64,000 nucleotides of DNA, taken from positions 55,195,249 to 55,259,248 of the forward strand of contig OZ038423.1 of the NCBI GenBank assembly GCA_964036155.1, in the 5' to 3' direction. This DNA comes from Diploscapter coronatus. Its lineage: Eukaryota > Nematoda > Chromadorea > Rhabditida > Rhabditidae. Positions 11,001 to 24,809 of this stretch are shown here, in pieces. Both the position numbers and the translations under genes were made by a program. The notes below the pieces were generated by a model that saw nothing but the letters and a program-made list of their open reading frames with translations, had not been told where the DNA came from and ran no database searches. Every line of letters starts with the position of its first letter. Position 1 is the first letter of the stretch.

Positions 11001-14000
11001 CGCTTATTTTTACCTTATAGGCCATAGTTCTGGTGATGAGAGGCGAGAACAGTGCAGTGCTGAACGAGCTAATTGCAAGTCGAACATCGGGGAAGACGCT
11101 GAGTGCCAAGATGCATGACGCCTACATCGCGTTGCAGACCAACGTCAATGGAATTTTCGATGAGGTACATTTAAATCTAATTTCTCTGAAAAAAACGAAA
11201 TTCATATTGATAAGGATATGATTTGACATGAATTTTCCTCGAAATCTAGCATTCAACAAAAGTTTTCAGGAACTCTGCAAGAACAACAAAGACCATATAG
11301 CGGGAATCAAGCAGATCCTCGAGAAGAAGCAGGGCTTGTTCCGCATGAACATGATGGGCAAACGAGTCAATTATGCTTGCCGGTTAGCGGATTCTTATTT
11401 CTCATAAACTCATCTTTTCTGTTCAGCTCCGTGATCACACCCGATCCGTATTTGGACATCGATGAAATCGGAATTCCCGACATTTTTGCGAGGAAACTGA
11501 CATTCACAGAGCCTGTCAACGTGTTCAATCTGCAGAGACTCAGGCAGTTCGTCAGGAATGGACCAAAGAATCATCCGGGGTAACAAAATTTGACATTTTA
11601 GGGTTTTATTGAATCACGACTTTATACTTTGAAAGCTTCGGGTCAAATCGGACCGACGAGCCGGGTCGAAAAACTTCCTAAATGTTCGGGTCAGGCTGGG
11701 CCGTGATTTTAAAAAAATATCGTGGTCCGTTTAGAACTCTGCCGCTTCAACAAAAATCCCCACCAAGTTAAATATATTTCCAGAGCGAATTACGTTCAAC
11801 TGCCGAATGGAAAGAAGCAAGTGCTGGGCGATTTGAGTGAGGACGAGAAGAAGAGAAGGGTTGGACTGGCAAGGCAATTGGCCCCTGCTGATAAGGAACA
11901 ACTCAGATATCCTTATATGGTTAGGGTTTTTAGTAGAAAACCAAGGGAATGAGTAATTCAGGTGATGAGACATTTGCTAAATGGGGATATGCTGGTTATG
12001 AATCGACAGCCCTCGCTGCACAAGCCCTCCATGCTTGGTCATAGGTAGTTCATTTTTAAAAATTTACTTGGAGAATATTATTTTATATATTTTCTAAGAG
12101 AAATAGAGTGCATTCTATCATTTCTTTGTATGTCAATGTTTTTGCGAATTTGCACAATCAAGGGGCATTTTAATTCATTTTCTAAAAATATTTTAGAGCC
12201 CGTGTTCTGTTCGGTCAGCGTGCTTTGCGAATGAACTACGCTCCTTGCAAGGCGTACAACGCAGATTTCGACGGAGACGAGATGAACGGCCACTTGGTGC
12301 AGTCCTATCAGGGACAGACGGAAGTTAGGGAAATCGGTTAGTCCTAAATTTGCCCAGCCCTTTTTATAGTCTATTTTTCAGTGAATGTTGGCAGCAATCT
12401 GCTGGTGCCGAAGGATGCGACTCCCCTCCTCGGTCTGATTCAGGACCACGTCGTTTCTGGAGTCCTGCTCACTCTCAGAAGTCGATTTTTGAATAAGGTA
12501 GGGTAAAAGTATCGAGTTGTAATTTATTCTTTAAAATCTTCTAAAACTCTATCGTTTATCATTAACTTCGGAACTTTATCAAATCTATGATAATGATAAT
12601 TAGGGACCGCAAACTCCTCTCCTCTGCAAAACGCGGCAGAGGATAAAAGTTATCGTTTTAGTTTTTCTGCATGAATATCTTAGTTATATCAAAAGTCATA
12701 AGTTTGGATAGGAAATTCCAGAAGAGTATTTTGTAGAACTATTTGCGGTCCCTAATTATAATTTCTAAAGTTCGTTTAAAAATGTCTTTCTTGTGATATT
12801 CCAAGTTTCTGTTTCTAGTTCTATTTTTCTTTCTTATACCTTATTTTGAAGAAGTTCATATTTTAGGAGGATTTCATGCACCTGATCCTGGCAGCGTTCG
12901 GTTATCATTCCTCTCGAATTGATCTTCCACCTCCAACGATCTGGAAACCTGTCAAATTGTGGACTGGAAAACAAGTCAGTTTTTTATTAAAGCACCATTT
13001 TATTTGAAGGATTTTTAGGTGATCTCGTGTATCATCAAGAATTGCATTCCTGATGGCAAACCGCTGATCAATTTGGATGGAAAGGCGAAGACTCCGCTCA
13101 GCTGTTGGAAGATGCCTGGTCACAATCCACCCGACTTCGATATGAGTGAAAGTCATGTTGTCTTCAGGTTTGATTTTATAAAGCTTATTTTTTTACATAT
13201 CTTGATTTTTTAAAAACTTTTCATTTATATCTATCTCATTTTAAAAATTAATAGAACTTTTCATCTATCTACTATTTTCAGATATTTTTTGCCGAGATAT
13301 TCTAAAGTATATCATAACTCAAGAAAGTCGATTTTTTTAGATTTTTAAGAGTCTCATCGAACAAAAGAAAGAGCAAAGCATTGATAATGTTTGGCTTTTT
13401 TCTATTCACTTTTATAACATTATTCACAGCCTTTAAAAATGATTTATAGAAGAAGTTAATCAAGTAAAAATTATATTTTTTTTATTTTATGAACCTGATT
13501 TTCAGAGAAGGCGAACTCCTTGTTGGTGTGTTCGACAAGAGTCACTTCGGGGCGACCCAGTACGGTCTGATCCACTGCATCTTCGAGCTGTACGGCCACC
13601 GCGTCGGTGTCAAAGTCCTCTCCTGCTTCTCTCGACTCTTCACTACTTATCTCCAGGTTTTCATTGAATTTCAATTTTATAAAACAAGAATATTCAGCTA
13701 CACGGCTTCACTCTCGGAGTGGCAGACATTCTCGTGAAGAAAGAGGCAAATGAAAAGAGGAAAGTCGCTGTTTTGCAATCCAGAACCATCGGAAATGAGG
13801 TAAAACTGTCTTCTCTTTTATTCGGAAGAATGAATTGCGATAATTCTTCTTCAAGTTTGAGATCTTATTTAATTTTGAAAGGCGGCATTTTTTTTATCTT
13901 TGATTGGGTTTTACCGGTAAGTTTCAGATAAGATAGCATCGAAGTCCATGTTTTTCATACCAAAAAGAAAATGTATATTATTAAAATTTGCTATTATCCT

Positions 14001-17000
14001 AAGATATTCTGAACCTGATTTCTTCATATGGTTACTCTTCCAGGTGGTGTGCAATGCATTCGGTCTGCCTGCAGACACTTCAGAAGAGGAGTTGAAGCGA
14101 GTTTTGGCCTCTGCCTACAACAACCCGCGGGGCGATCAGATCAACGTCAAAATGCTCGATTTCGCCATGAAACAGGGCATTTCCAAGTACAACGACACTA
14201 TCAACAAGTACGTCATTTTCGTGCGTTCTTGAAATATTTGCACTTTTGTAGATCGTGTGTCCCCGAAGGTCTGATTCGTCTGTTCCCTCAAAATGCGCTG
14301 CAAATGATGATTCAGTCCGGAGCTAAGGGCTCAGCTGTCAATGCTATTCAGGTAAGAATTGATTCATTGCAACGTATTTCTACTTATTTCGCCTCCATCA
14401 TGCATTTTCAAAATATAGAGTTCAGCTTATTTTAAAAGCAAGAATTGCTATCATAAAGATAGAAGATTGCTAGGGTCTGAATGATACCAAAGCGATATAT
14501 CTAATGAGTAAATAATTTGAAGTTGAAGTTGGCATTTTCTATATTTCATCCCTTCACCCTTTTTCTCGATCAATGATCGTTTTCAGATTTCTTGTGCCCT
14601 GGGTCAAATCGAGTTGGAAGGCAAGCGCATGGCCGTGACGATCGCAGGCAGGACTCTGCCCTCCTTCCCCGCATTCGATTCGTCCCCTCGCGCAGGCGGA
14701 TTCATCGATCAGCGCTTCCTAACAGGCATCAACCCCCAGGAACTCTTCTTCCACACCATGGCCGGTAGAGAAGTGAGTATACGATTTTTTTTCTCGACAT
14801 ATGAAAAATCGAATTCAAAATGAACACGATGAAGTAATAAATTTATTGCGATTCTTCAATTTTTTTTCCAGGGCCTGATCGATACCGCAGTGAAGACCTC
14901 TCGCTCGGGTTACCTGCAGCGTTGCATCATCAAGCATCTGGAAGGCATCAAGGTGCATTACGATTCGACCGTCAGAGACCACGACGGATCTGTCATTCAG
15001 GTAAGTCAATTGTTCTATTACAAAATGTGCATCACGAATCTTAGAAGCGAAATTACTTTTTGACAATTCGTTTTTTTTCAGTTCCGCTATGGTGAAGACG
15101 CTCTGGACGTGTGCAAGTCTTCCTTCATGAATCCGAAGGCAATTGGAGTGCTGTGCGACAACTTGACTGCACTGGAGATGAGTTGCAAGCCGGAAGGGGC
15201 CAATGACAGGGACTTTGGAGTCGAAGACACTGAGAAACACTACAAGAAGGTCGGCTTTGCATTACATTTCAAAGCTGTGTTAGAATTTTTCTTATCTGAT
15301 TCTACCACACGAAATTCTCGCTTTACGACGATTAAGACACTGTTAGGATCAGATGTCTTTCAGGGACGAGGCAATTAAAGTTCTAAAAGTCAGAGTCGAA
15401 ATTGCACTCTGAAAGGTTCTGAGTCAAAATTGATCCAGAAACCCCCGAATCGTAGTCGGAATTTCGTCTCGCCCCTGTTACCTATCTGCTTCCCTTCGTA
15501 TTCCCACACTTTCGTCTTATTGTTTGTCTGCTAGCAATGAAATAGCGTTTTCTTTCATGAAGTAGTTTTAAGAATTGATTTTACAGATCAGAAAATACCG
15601 TCGAAAATCGCTGAAGAAGGGGATGACTGCGAAAAAGACCTACAAGTCTGTGTTCACGGAATTCGCAGATGAGCATGAGGGATTCGACAAGGAGCATCTC
15701 GTGAAAATGTGGCAGGAGTTGACTTTGGAAGAGAGGAAGGAGTACAAACAGAAGTCATACAAACCTCCGCCCAGACCTGTTGATGAGGTTGGTTTTCAAA
15801 ATAGTCTAAAAGAAGCAATATTTCCACTAAATAATCGGTTCTCTTCAGAAATTCAACATCACGAGCACACTCGGCGCACTGTCTGAGAAGACATTGGACA
15901 TCATCAACGAAGCTGCTGGGAACGATGATGACAAGCTGAAGAGGGCGTTGATGTGGAAAGGTAAAAAATCTTCTCAAGTATTTGTAAAGTTAAAAAAATT
16001 GCAGGGATGGCCTGTTTAGCAGAACCAGGAGAGAATGTCGGTCTGCTTGCCGCACAATCCATCGGAGAACCTTCCACTCAGGTATGAGTTTTTAAAAATT
16101 CATTATCCTTATGTTTTTGTTTTAAAAATATTATGATATTTTTTCCAGATGACACTGAACACTTTCCACTTCGCCGGTCGTGGAGAAATGAACGTGACCC
16201 TGGGAATTCCAAGATTGAGGGAAATCCTCATGACGCAGTCGAAGGCTATCGCTACACCAAGTGCACAGGTAGATTTTGATTTACTTATGAAATCTAAATT
16301 TTATTTTGCAGATAGCAGTTTTGTTCGGCACTCCTCGCGAGCGAATTGATGCGATTAAGCGACAGCTCGATCGGGTTTACATGAAACAGGTCATGAAGTC
16401 GTATGTTCTTGAGGAGAAGATCAACATGAGCAAAAAGTAAGTGTTATGAAAGTTGAGAAAATAATTATCTTACCAAATTTTTAATGAATTTTGGAAATGC
16501 AATTCTCACTATCTTCATTCTTGAACATTGAAAGTTTTTTTTTTCATTTTTCTGATAAACATTTCATTTGCAGTGAAAATTGGCGTCGCTACGTACTGCG
16601 GATCAACATTCTGGAGCCGAAGCGTCGTGAAGTTTCAGCCAGACATTTGAAGAATTCCAGTGTCATCAAGACGGTATGGGAATGAGCATGAATGATTTTT
16701 TGTAAATGATCATTTTAGTTGGAAGGCCGATTCATCCGCAACGTGTCGCTCGCAATCAGTAAGAAGTACCACGAAGTTGTGCAATATCAGCAGCTGCAGC
16801 ACAGGAAATTGAGGAGTGGAAATATAGCCGCGCTCAGTGAAATTCAAAAGAACATCGACAAGAGTGTGGGATTGTAAGTTTTTAATTTGATTTTAAAAAA
16901 ATTATATTATTTTTAGTAACCAAAAATGGTAGATTGAAGGAAATATTTTCAAGAAGATATTATTTTTCATTTAAAAAATTGTATTTTTCTTGTAGAATGG

Positions 17001-20000
17001 GCCCAGACGATGGTCAGTCATCCGATGAAGAAGCAGATGGCGGCAGAGAGGCAGACGCAGCTGAGAAGAGACTGCATCAGAGACATTTGGATGAGGCTGA
17101 CTATGATGGGGAAGAGGATGAAAGGAATCAAGTCCAGGGTGAAGAGGAGGTAGCAAATTAAAAAATACTTATGAAAATTCTATGCAAGTTTTATTCATTC
17201 GAAAAAGGAAACCTTTGAAGAATTATATGGCGAAATATAGTGCGGGTGAAAGTTTGGAACAATTCTTATTATGAATTTCTGCCAGGTTTCATATAAATTG
17301 ACTCACGATTTATTGAACTACCAGACTGCATACATAATCCTAGTTGTTCCAACCTTTTGATCGCCACTAATTTTACAAGAAAAATGGATTTAAAACTATT
17401 TTACAGCCCGAAGCAGAAGATGTCGATAAAGACGACGAGAAGGAAATGGAAAACGAGGAGGACGGAGATGAACAGACTGAGAGGGATGGTTCGCCTCGCA
17501 AACCGATTCAGATCAATGGAAATGACTCTGCACAACTCGACTACGATAATCGAGTCAAAGTAGGAATTATTCGCATTATCCATAATTAATATATGCAAGT
17601 GAATATATTCTATAGGCTTATAATTTTCAGTACTCCATGTTTCATATCATATCCCATGCTTGAATGGATTTTGAAAAAAGAAAAAAGTATCGTAATTTAC
17701 AGTACGTGCTCGGTCTGTCAGACATGATCACGACCTATAATTTCGACCGAAAGAAGAGTTCCTGGTGCGAAATCGTCTTCCAGCTGCAGCTTCGCAACAA
17801 AAGCAAACTCGATTTGGCTACTATCGTTGAGAGGTTCGAATTCTTTGAAATATTTTTTCCTTTATTTATTTATTTTAAATATCGATTTTGAATTGTTAGT
17901 AGTGGCAGTTTCTAAAGACTTTCTGAATTCAAAAAACGATGTCTAACTGAATTTGAGTTGTAGATCGTAGAAGGAAATACCTTTTCTTCTTTTGTGAAGT
18001 TGGCGTAAGGAAATTTTATTCTTCGTTACGATTTTCCCGAGCAAAGTTTAGCGAAATTCCTAATAAAAACATTTGCACAAGTTCTAAAAGCTCATTTTCA
18101 GAGAAATCGACCACTTCATCGTCCACCAGACACACGGCATTGAGCGATGCATCGAGCGAGAGGAAACTCGCGATGGACAAACCGTGATTTTCCTCCAGAC
18201 GCAGGGAATCAATCTCGATGTAAGTTTTGCATTTTATCATCACTTTCTTTTCACTCATTCAAATTGCCTATTTTACATTTCTCCCACTCCCGAGAGCTGA
18301 TTCCCGTTAATCGTTTTTGCAAATAATTATTAGGAAAGTTATAAATGAACGCCCTGTAAAGTCGATAAATTTCAGGCCTTCTTCCGTCACTCTGATGTGT
18401 TGGACGTGAACAGTGTCTATTCGAACGACCTGAACCTTGTCCTGAATCAGTACGGAATCGAGGCCTGCAATCGAGCTATTGTTTCTGTAAGTTTATTTTT
18501 GCATTTATCAAGAAGTTCAAGATGTAAATTTGTGATTAGAGAACTTGAAGAATGTCATTTTCATTCATTATCTCTTCAACTGTGCGTTCTTTCATTGTTT
18601 TACTCGAATGTTATTATTCCATTCTATGGTCATCTATTTTGCCATCTGATCAGATCATCGAACGAAACGTGGAATGCGCTGTTTTTCCGCATTGCGCACT
18701 ACCATTTTAAAAGCACTTTTACGGTATAGACATCAGGCATCGACAGGAAAATAGTGGCAAAATGGAGGAAGTTTGAGAAAAGTGGACTATGCACTGTATT
18801 TCAACATTCTTGGCTCCAAAAACCAGTCCATTTACAAAATCAGACACATGGCCTTAGGAAATCCAACTAAACTTCAAAGCAAAAATGAGTTTTATTTTGT
18901 AAACGTAGTCTCCGAGCTCCACCCCTTGCAAAAACACATTTTATTCGAAACGTGGTAATTTAGGGTCAAAAATTTGGGAAGGAAGTATTCTTCAAACTTA
19001 AAATTTCTCAAAAGACCCAATTCAGATCGACGATACATTTGATAAAATGGTTATGTTAAAAATCAGCGCAAAATTTTTGCCTACAAGCTGAATTTCTACA
19101 GAGAGGATGTGTTCATTTCGATGGTCACAATTTTGCGACTTTTTCGGTTTAGAAAATTTTTATCTTTATTTTTCTTCACGGCAATATTATTCATATCCCA
19201 ATTAACCTATCTACGCAAAATTGTGTCAAGAACATCAACCTGACATATCAACTTGGGGACTCTAAGTGTAAGGGACGAGGGTATTTCGGGCTCATTCGCT
19301 CCAAAGTCCCTTTCTTTTTTCGTTTTGCCCTGTCGTACTCTATTTCATCAGTGCTAATTGTGTGAATAGTTTGTATTGCGGCGCCAAGTAAAAAGACGAA
19401 CTAATTCGGAGAAGAAATGACAGGGGAAAACGGTGGCGCCAGACAGTGGAACGTGCGAAAATAGGCGAAACTGCAGCTCGAGATTTTCTTTTTATAGAAA
19501 TGAAAAGTTATGAAACTGTACGCAACTGTATCTCCAGAATAATGGATTTATAATGTCTCAAAACACGGATTTGGTAAAGATGGATTTTGATTTCAAATTT
19601 GAGCACTTTTAAATCGAATTTGAAGCAAAACCCTATTGTACAAATCATAAAATTTTATTTGGAGATCAAATATTGTACGAAATTCCTCTATCACAATTTT
19701 GAAGTAGCGCAAGTTTACACGTTTTCCTCTCGTATGAGTTGTGATGTGATAGGGAGAAGACCAGATTGTTTACCCGAATGTTTTATTTCAATTTTGACTT
19801 GATTTGATTCGCATTGAGTAATTATCGTCGCGTTTCTCGCCAAAAACGCGTCAAAAATATGTGATTTGTCTCTTTCTGTCTCTATTAATATTTCAGGTGG
19901 TATCATGCATCAGTCATCACTCCTCTATCTCTGTCAGTTATCAGTGGCTGATCACATGTGGGGTTTAAATTGGTTTATGGGATTGCTTAATATGGAAAGG

Positions 20001-23000
20001 AGGGGACAACGAACACGTGGCGTACACATGTCCCCAACCCTTCTCCTCTCAACTCTTCCTCGTCTTCATTTTCTGCCCAGCGTTTGCTTCTCTCCATTTA
20101 TAGGCAAGTTTTGGCTTGCAGACAAAAGAAACGGCCTAAAACAAAGCAACGCGAACGAGAGTCGAAGAGTATGAAACGCGGTTTGCAAGTAGTGACCATC
20201 TATAGCTTTGACTTACTAAATTTAGTACATGTTCAGGTAGAAATTTACAAACTTTTGAAATTTTAGATATATCCAATCTGTCCGCTGATTAAATTAAAAG
20301 AATAAATTTTGGACCTGCACAACTTTCAAATTTTATGAAATTTTGAAAGTTTGTACACCTTCCAAAATTTTCGAATTTTTCATTTGCTTTGAACAATTGA
20401 TATGGATCTCGCTCAGTTAGGTTCAAAAATCAACTTTCTCTTCTTGTTCGTGTCAATTTTCACACATCAGAAATCTCTTTTCATAAAAGTGAACGTGCAA
20501 AATCGGGCGCAAAATTGAGAGAATTACTACAATTTGCAGACAAAATTCGTTTCTTCTGCATATGCAGAAATCATGAATTTCACAGTTTCACTAAGTTGTT
20601 AGCATCAAAAACACTTTCTTCAGGTTCTATTTCATGCAAACGAGGAAAACCGAATACACATTTCACAAATAAGTTTGCTATCGAGTAGAACTTTGACCAT
20701 AGTTTGAAATGAATGATAAATTTAGCTGTGCAGGGGGGAAAGGGGAGGAATTTCGATGAATCTTGAAAGAGTAATAGGAGAAGGTGACCGATCATCTTCC
20801 GTCTATTCTGTCTGTGCTTGTACCTAATGGTACCACGGACAGAAAGACAGTTGGATCAGTTTCTATCAAGGCTCATGCGAAAGTCGAGAGGGCGAACACA
20901 ACGTACTAATTCACACATACAAACTCGAGGTCAATGAAAGAAAAGATATTTTGAGAAATTATTACACATTTTTGCACACACGCAGAAAAATGAGGATAAG
21001 ATATTTTTGTATTCAGACTAATTTTGTAGTCAGTTTCAAAATTTTGACTTTATTTGGAGAGGGTGATATTTTGAACAATTTTATTTTTCACTGCAAAATT
21101 GTACGGTTCCCGTCAGTCGTTCTGCACTTATGATTCTTTTGATCGTTTTTGTATGTGATTTGAGTAAAAAGTACAACACATCTACAAATGCATTCAGATT
21201 GTGTCGTTGCATTCTGAAGCGAATGTCTTCGGCTTGGTTAGCTTCGTTTTGCTGCTGAAGTTCATTTCGGTTTCTGCCTCTCCTGTTCCTCTGCTATTTC
21301 GCCTTGTCTCTCGTCGCCCTACCCCCTCTCCAATTGGCCCACTATTTCTGGGCTGTGCTGATCTTTCGACGTCACACACGCCTACAGTTCGCTCGGCCGC
21401 GGCGTCTGGCGCGAGGCGAACTGAGCGGGACTGGGGTTATGCGAAGTGAGTGAAGCCTCGGTTTGGGTCTGAGGCCATAGTACGGGAGAACCAACCATTA
21501 CATTTTCTGCAATCTTGCAGAAGATCACCTTTTCCCCGCAGGAAATGCACCCATTCAGTTGAATTAGTGAAATGGAGTGGCCTTAATTGAACATAACACG
21601 TATTAGGAGTAAACGAGAATAATCCTTGGGAAAAGCTCTAATCAAATGACAGAATAAGCATAGAGAAATAGGGCTTATCATTCCCAAATTATTCGGTTTC
21701 TCGTAATCTTGTGCTCTAATCAGTCATTTGCTTACAAATTCGTTGAGATGATTCCCTGTTCCTTGTCGTGAATCTGTGTTGTTGGCTGTCGGTTCCAGAA
21801 CGATAAGAAAAAGAATGGAGGAAAAGGGGTGAAAATAGAAAATAGAATGTAATTGTTGTTCTGTTGAACGGTAAAAAGTAGAAGGTTTGTTGGTCCTTTA
21901 CCTGAAGTTTACCGAATTTCAATGTTTTCAGAGTCAGAATTTAAAATTTTTTAAATGAAATTTTGCGCGAAAGGTCATTTGACACTAAAAGTGAATTCTA
22001 TGAATTATGACCCTGGACTATGAGAGTTTACTGACTATGAGAAGGTTCGAGACGGCATTCTCCGATTCTCACGTGAAGTGTCCCTGTTATTCCCGTATTC
22101 CCAACATTAGCCTGTTTTGTCCCAGCCTTTCTCAAAATTGAGAGGAATGTTCCCAGGTCCGTTTTCCATAGCGAGTTTGTCAAATCATTCGTCAATTAAC
22201 CGATTGTGAGTAGCCGCCCCGATTTGCTGCTGCCGCTTTTAATGTTTGCTACGTATTCCCAAGGAGGGGAGAACTTTGATACGAAAATCAAGAGGTTTAC
22301 AACACATTCGTTGGTGAACATCACTGAATTTGAATTGAATTAAATTCGATGATCATGAAATAGGTTAGATCGCGGAGGACATAATGATTGCAAACGAATA
22401 CTATCGTTCCATTTTATGTTTCTATTTTTATTCGCAAAATGCATAATTGGAAAGAAATGAAGATTGAAAATGTCCAATCTTTAGTAAGATAATGCATATT
22501 TTTCCTAATTATGAACTACAGAAATAAATTATCCTAAATCAAAACCATTGGATATGTCGCGGTGTACCAGCCTTACAAGTAGTATGCAGGAAAACGCACT
22601 CATCAGATTGCGACACTACTTGTTTTTGAGTTGTCAAAATGTCAAAATTATCGCAAAAATAGTAGAAAATAATTCGAACATTCAATGAATACCGAAATTT
22701 TCAGGAGATGAACAGCGTGTTCGCCGTGTATGGCATTGAAGTGTCGCGTCGTCACCTGTCCCTTGTCGCGGATTACATGACATTCACTGGCGAGATACAG
22801 GCCTTCAACAGAGGAGCTATGGCCAACAACGCCAGTCCCCTGCAGAAAATGACTTTCGAGACCACGATTGCATTCATGCGGGAAGCTCTTCTGCAAGGTT
22901 GGTTTTTACAGTTTTTTATTGCATGCTTTGTTATTTTGAACTTTCTATTATTGAAAATACCAAAATATAAGCAGACCTAGCAGGGATTAAGCTAGATCGT

Positions 23001-24809
23001 AAACGTATCCCCTTATTCATAATTTTCATGGATTTGTTTTCTGCGAAACGCCTCTATATTTTCTATTGCCTGTTAGTCTTCCTAGCTCTAAATATCATAT
23101 GAAGAAGAGGCTTAGAATTTTATTATTTTATGGCAGTTTTTTAATCTCAAAATGTCACGTAGTTTTAAACCGGGCATTTTTCATTTCCAAACAAGTGATG
23201 TATAGAATAATGCGCGATTACCCGTGAAATTCTGCAGATAACATTTTATTCCATTTCAGTTTATATTTACATTTTTCTCAATTATAGTGAACTTTGCACC
23301 AAAATTAGTCACCTTTGATTTGATTGACATTTTTCTATTTCTCAGCCTGCGCGAATCACCCACTCATTTCACTCACAATCGAAGAATCAAGAGAAAGGCG
23401 TGGAACTTGTGATTCCTTTTTCATGACTGTTGTATTTATTGAGTTATGGAATAACGATAGAGTATTTACGAAAGGGTTTCCCAAATAAATTCTGTTTTCG
23501 AAACCGAGTGATCACATTTTGAAATTTATCTTTCTGACTTTACTCTTCAACAAATTAATGTGTAAAGCGCTAGAATTAGCCGAATTTTGAAGTAACAATT
23601 TCTCGAATGAATGGCCATGCTTATAAATGGATAGATTTGAAAAATCAATTTATCATCACTTTTGATAACGATTGAAATGAAATGTCGCGAAAAGGGGTTC
23701 AACTTCATTTCATTTTAGCCTCAAACTGTAAAAGGGAACTTACTCCTGTCAGAAAAATTGGCTACAGCGTTATACGCGAGTTAGTTGGCTTGAAAAGCAA
23801 GAACTCTTTAGTTTTTCCCATCTCGTTAATCATTTATCGGTGGCATCTATTTGTAGTAGTGAACAGTAACGCATCCATCATGTATCATCTGTCATTTATC
23901 TGGCTGTCATTTTTGTCTTCTGTCGCCAACACCGTCCGATCCCAGTCGATCGATGATTTATTGCCACCAGCCGCCGTGCGCTTCTTTCCTCTCTGACAGT
24001 TCCCCGAAATAACTATCAATCGCTATAATTAGCGCTCAAGTCCTGGTTTATTTGTTTTACGCGAACCATCAACCCCTCCTCTTTTGATCGTCGATCAGCC
24101 ACCACTACCATCATCGGAATCTTGATACACTCGAGTTTCAAACATTCTCACAATTTTCCATTTTTAGAATGATAACACCAAATATTTTTCTAGAATATGT
24201 TTGGTTCATTTCAAGGTAACTAATGCTCAGTGAAGATTACAAATTGTGACATTCTTTTTGAAATTTATGATGATGAAAATCTATCTGGTCGAGGAAAAAT
24301 TTCAGTTTTGAGATCGCGAAAAATGTAGGCAGAACCTATGAAACCCTGAAATGAAGGGGAGAAGAGGAATTTGATGTGTGATATATTTTTGGGGAGTGGA
24401 AAAGGGTGAAAAGGGAAGAACGAGTGCGCGGGAGAAAACAGTTGTATTTTCGGTGCAAAGTTCAGGTTTAACGAGTTACTTTTACATAAGATTGTGCGTT
24501 CTTATGAATTTGAACTCGTTTAAAAGATCCTGCATTCTATTTAGATCACAACTTAGGAAGAAAAACTGAAATCGTGAATATACAGAACAAGACTATTTTC
24601 ATGTAAAACGAAATCTTGATAGAACTAAAGATGAAAAATGATGATGAGAATTTGTGATTTATGCTATGATTTCAGGCGAAGAAGATTCCCTGAACGGTCC
24701 TTCGTCTCGAATCGTCGTGGGCGCTCTGACCCGGGGAGGCACAGGCTCGTTCGACTTGCTCATGGCTCCCGAGTGCTTCGAGAAAACCAGCAAGGAACAC
24801 GGATGGTAG
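8030..24809 (+). CDS. rpoa-1: RNA polymerase I largest subunit (RPA1/A190)
   Basis: Catalytic subunit of nucleolar Pol I, which transcribes the 45S pre-rRNA. 41 exons, about 1759 residues: join(8030..8167, 8392..8491, 8710..8777, 8908..8993, 9039..9118, 9365..9543, 9777..9932, 10015..10090, 10135..10235, 10369..10470, 10542..10709, 11021..11164, 11270..11382, 11427..11579, 11784..11919, 11962..12044, 12197..12336, 12382..12497, 12867..12974, 13019..13167, 13506..13656, 13698..13799, 14044..14207, 14252..14351, 14587..14772, 14872..15000, 15082..15249, 15587..15787, 15849..15960, 16005..16081, 16149..16268, 16312..16436, 16574..16673, 16719..16873, 16996..17149, 17407..17559, 17703..17833, 18102..18219, 18376..18486, 22705..22897, 24676..24809). 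Motifs: clamp zinc site C68/C71/C78/H81, CVHC at 108-111, catalytic [10 protein letters not shown] (Asp651, 653, 655), bridge helix [17 protein letters not shown], trigger-loop [19 protein letters not shown], an acidic insertion in exons 35-36 typical of A190, and C-terminal [17 protein letters not shown] 17-nt exon-like stretch at 9625 was left out because it breaks the frame. Confidence 0.96.
12596..12759. mobile_element. MITE-like element with perfect 18-bp terminal inverted repeats
   Basis: ATAATTAGGGACCGCAAA (12596-12613) and TTTGCGGTCCCTAATTAT (12742-12759) are exact inverted repeats bounding a 164-bp segment inside rpoa-1 intron 18. It has no ORF. Confidence 0.8.
18487..22704. other. 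4.2-kb intron 39 of rpoa-1
   Basis: The intron is about 20 times longer than most others in this gene. I find no supported nested gene on either strand. It contains inverted repeats (GGGGACA..TGTCCCC near 20003-20037; AACTTTCAAA..TTTGAAAGTT near 20317-20353), and a GC-rich block at 21190-21450. Flanking exons join cleanly (..RAIVS|EMNSVF..) as in the family. Confidence 0.7.
21190..21450. other. GC-rich block inside an rpoa-1 intron
   Basis: About 260 bp clearly richer in G+C and pyrimidine tracts than the surrounding AT-rich intron. It contains a CRE-like TGACGTC read on the minus strand (21380 region) and an inverted repeat CAGTTCGC (21385-21392) / GCGAACTG (21416-21423) around a CG-rich loop. 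An open frame spans it on the plus strand after a TTCAG and before a GTGAGT donor, but it has no family resemblance and the conserved RPA1 sequence is continuous without it. Confidence 0.4.
22898..24675. other. 1.8-kb last intron of rpoa-1
   Basis: AT-rich intron before the final coding exon. No nested gene, tRNA or repeat could be supported. Confidence 0.5.

Noticed and set aside
15363..15480. Possible MITE in rpoa-1 intron 27 (AGGGACGAGGCAATT..AATTTCGTCTCGCCCCT)
   Set aside because: Termini are only partly complementary and the interior does not pair; too weak to list.
21201..21449. 82-codon plus-strand ORF in rpoa-1 intron 39
   Set aside because: Bounded by splice-like signals, but RPA1 sequence is continuous without it and the translation is low-complexity with no family match.
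22026..22060. GGTTCGAGACGG as a Pol III B box
   Set aside because: Lacks the CC at the end of the B box and has no A box at a proper distance.
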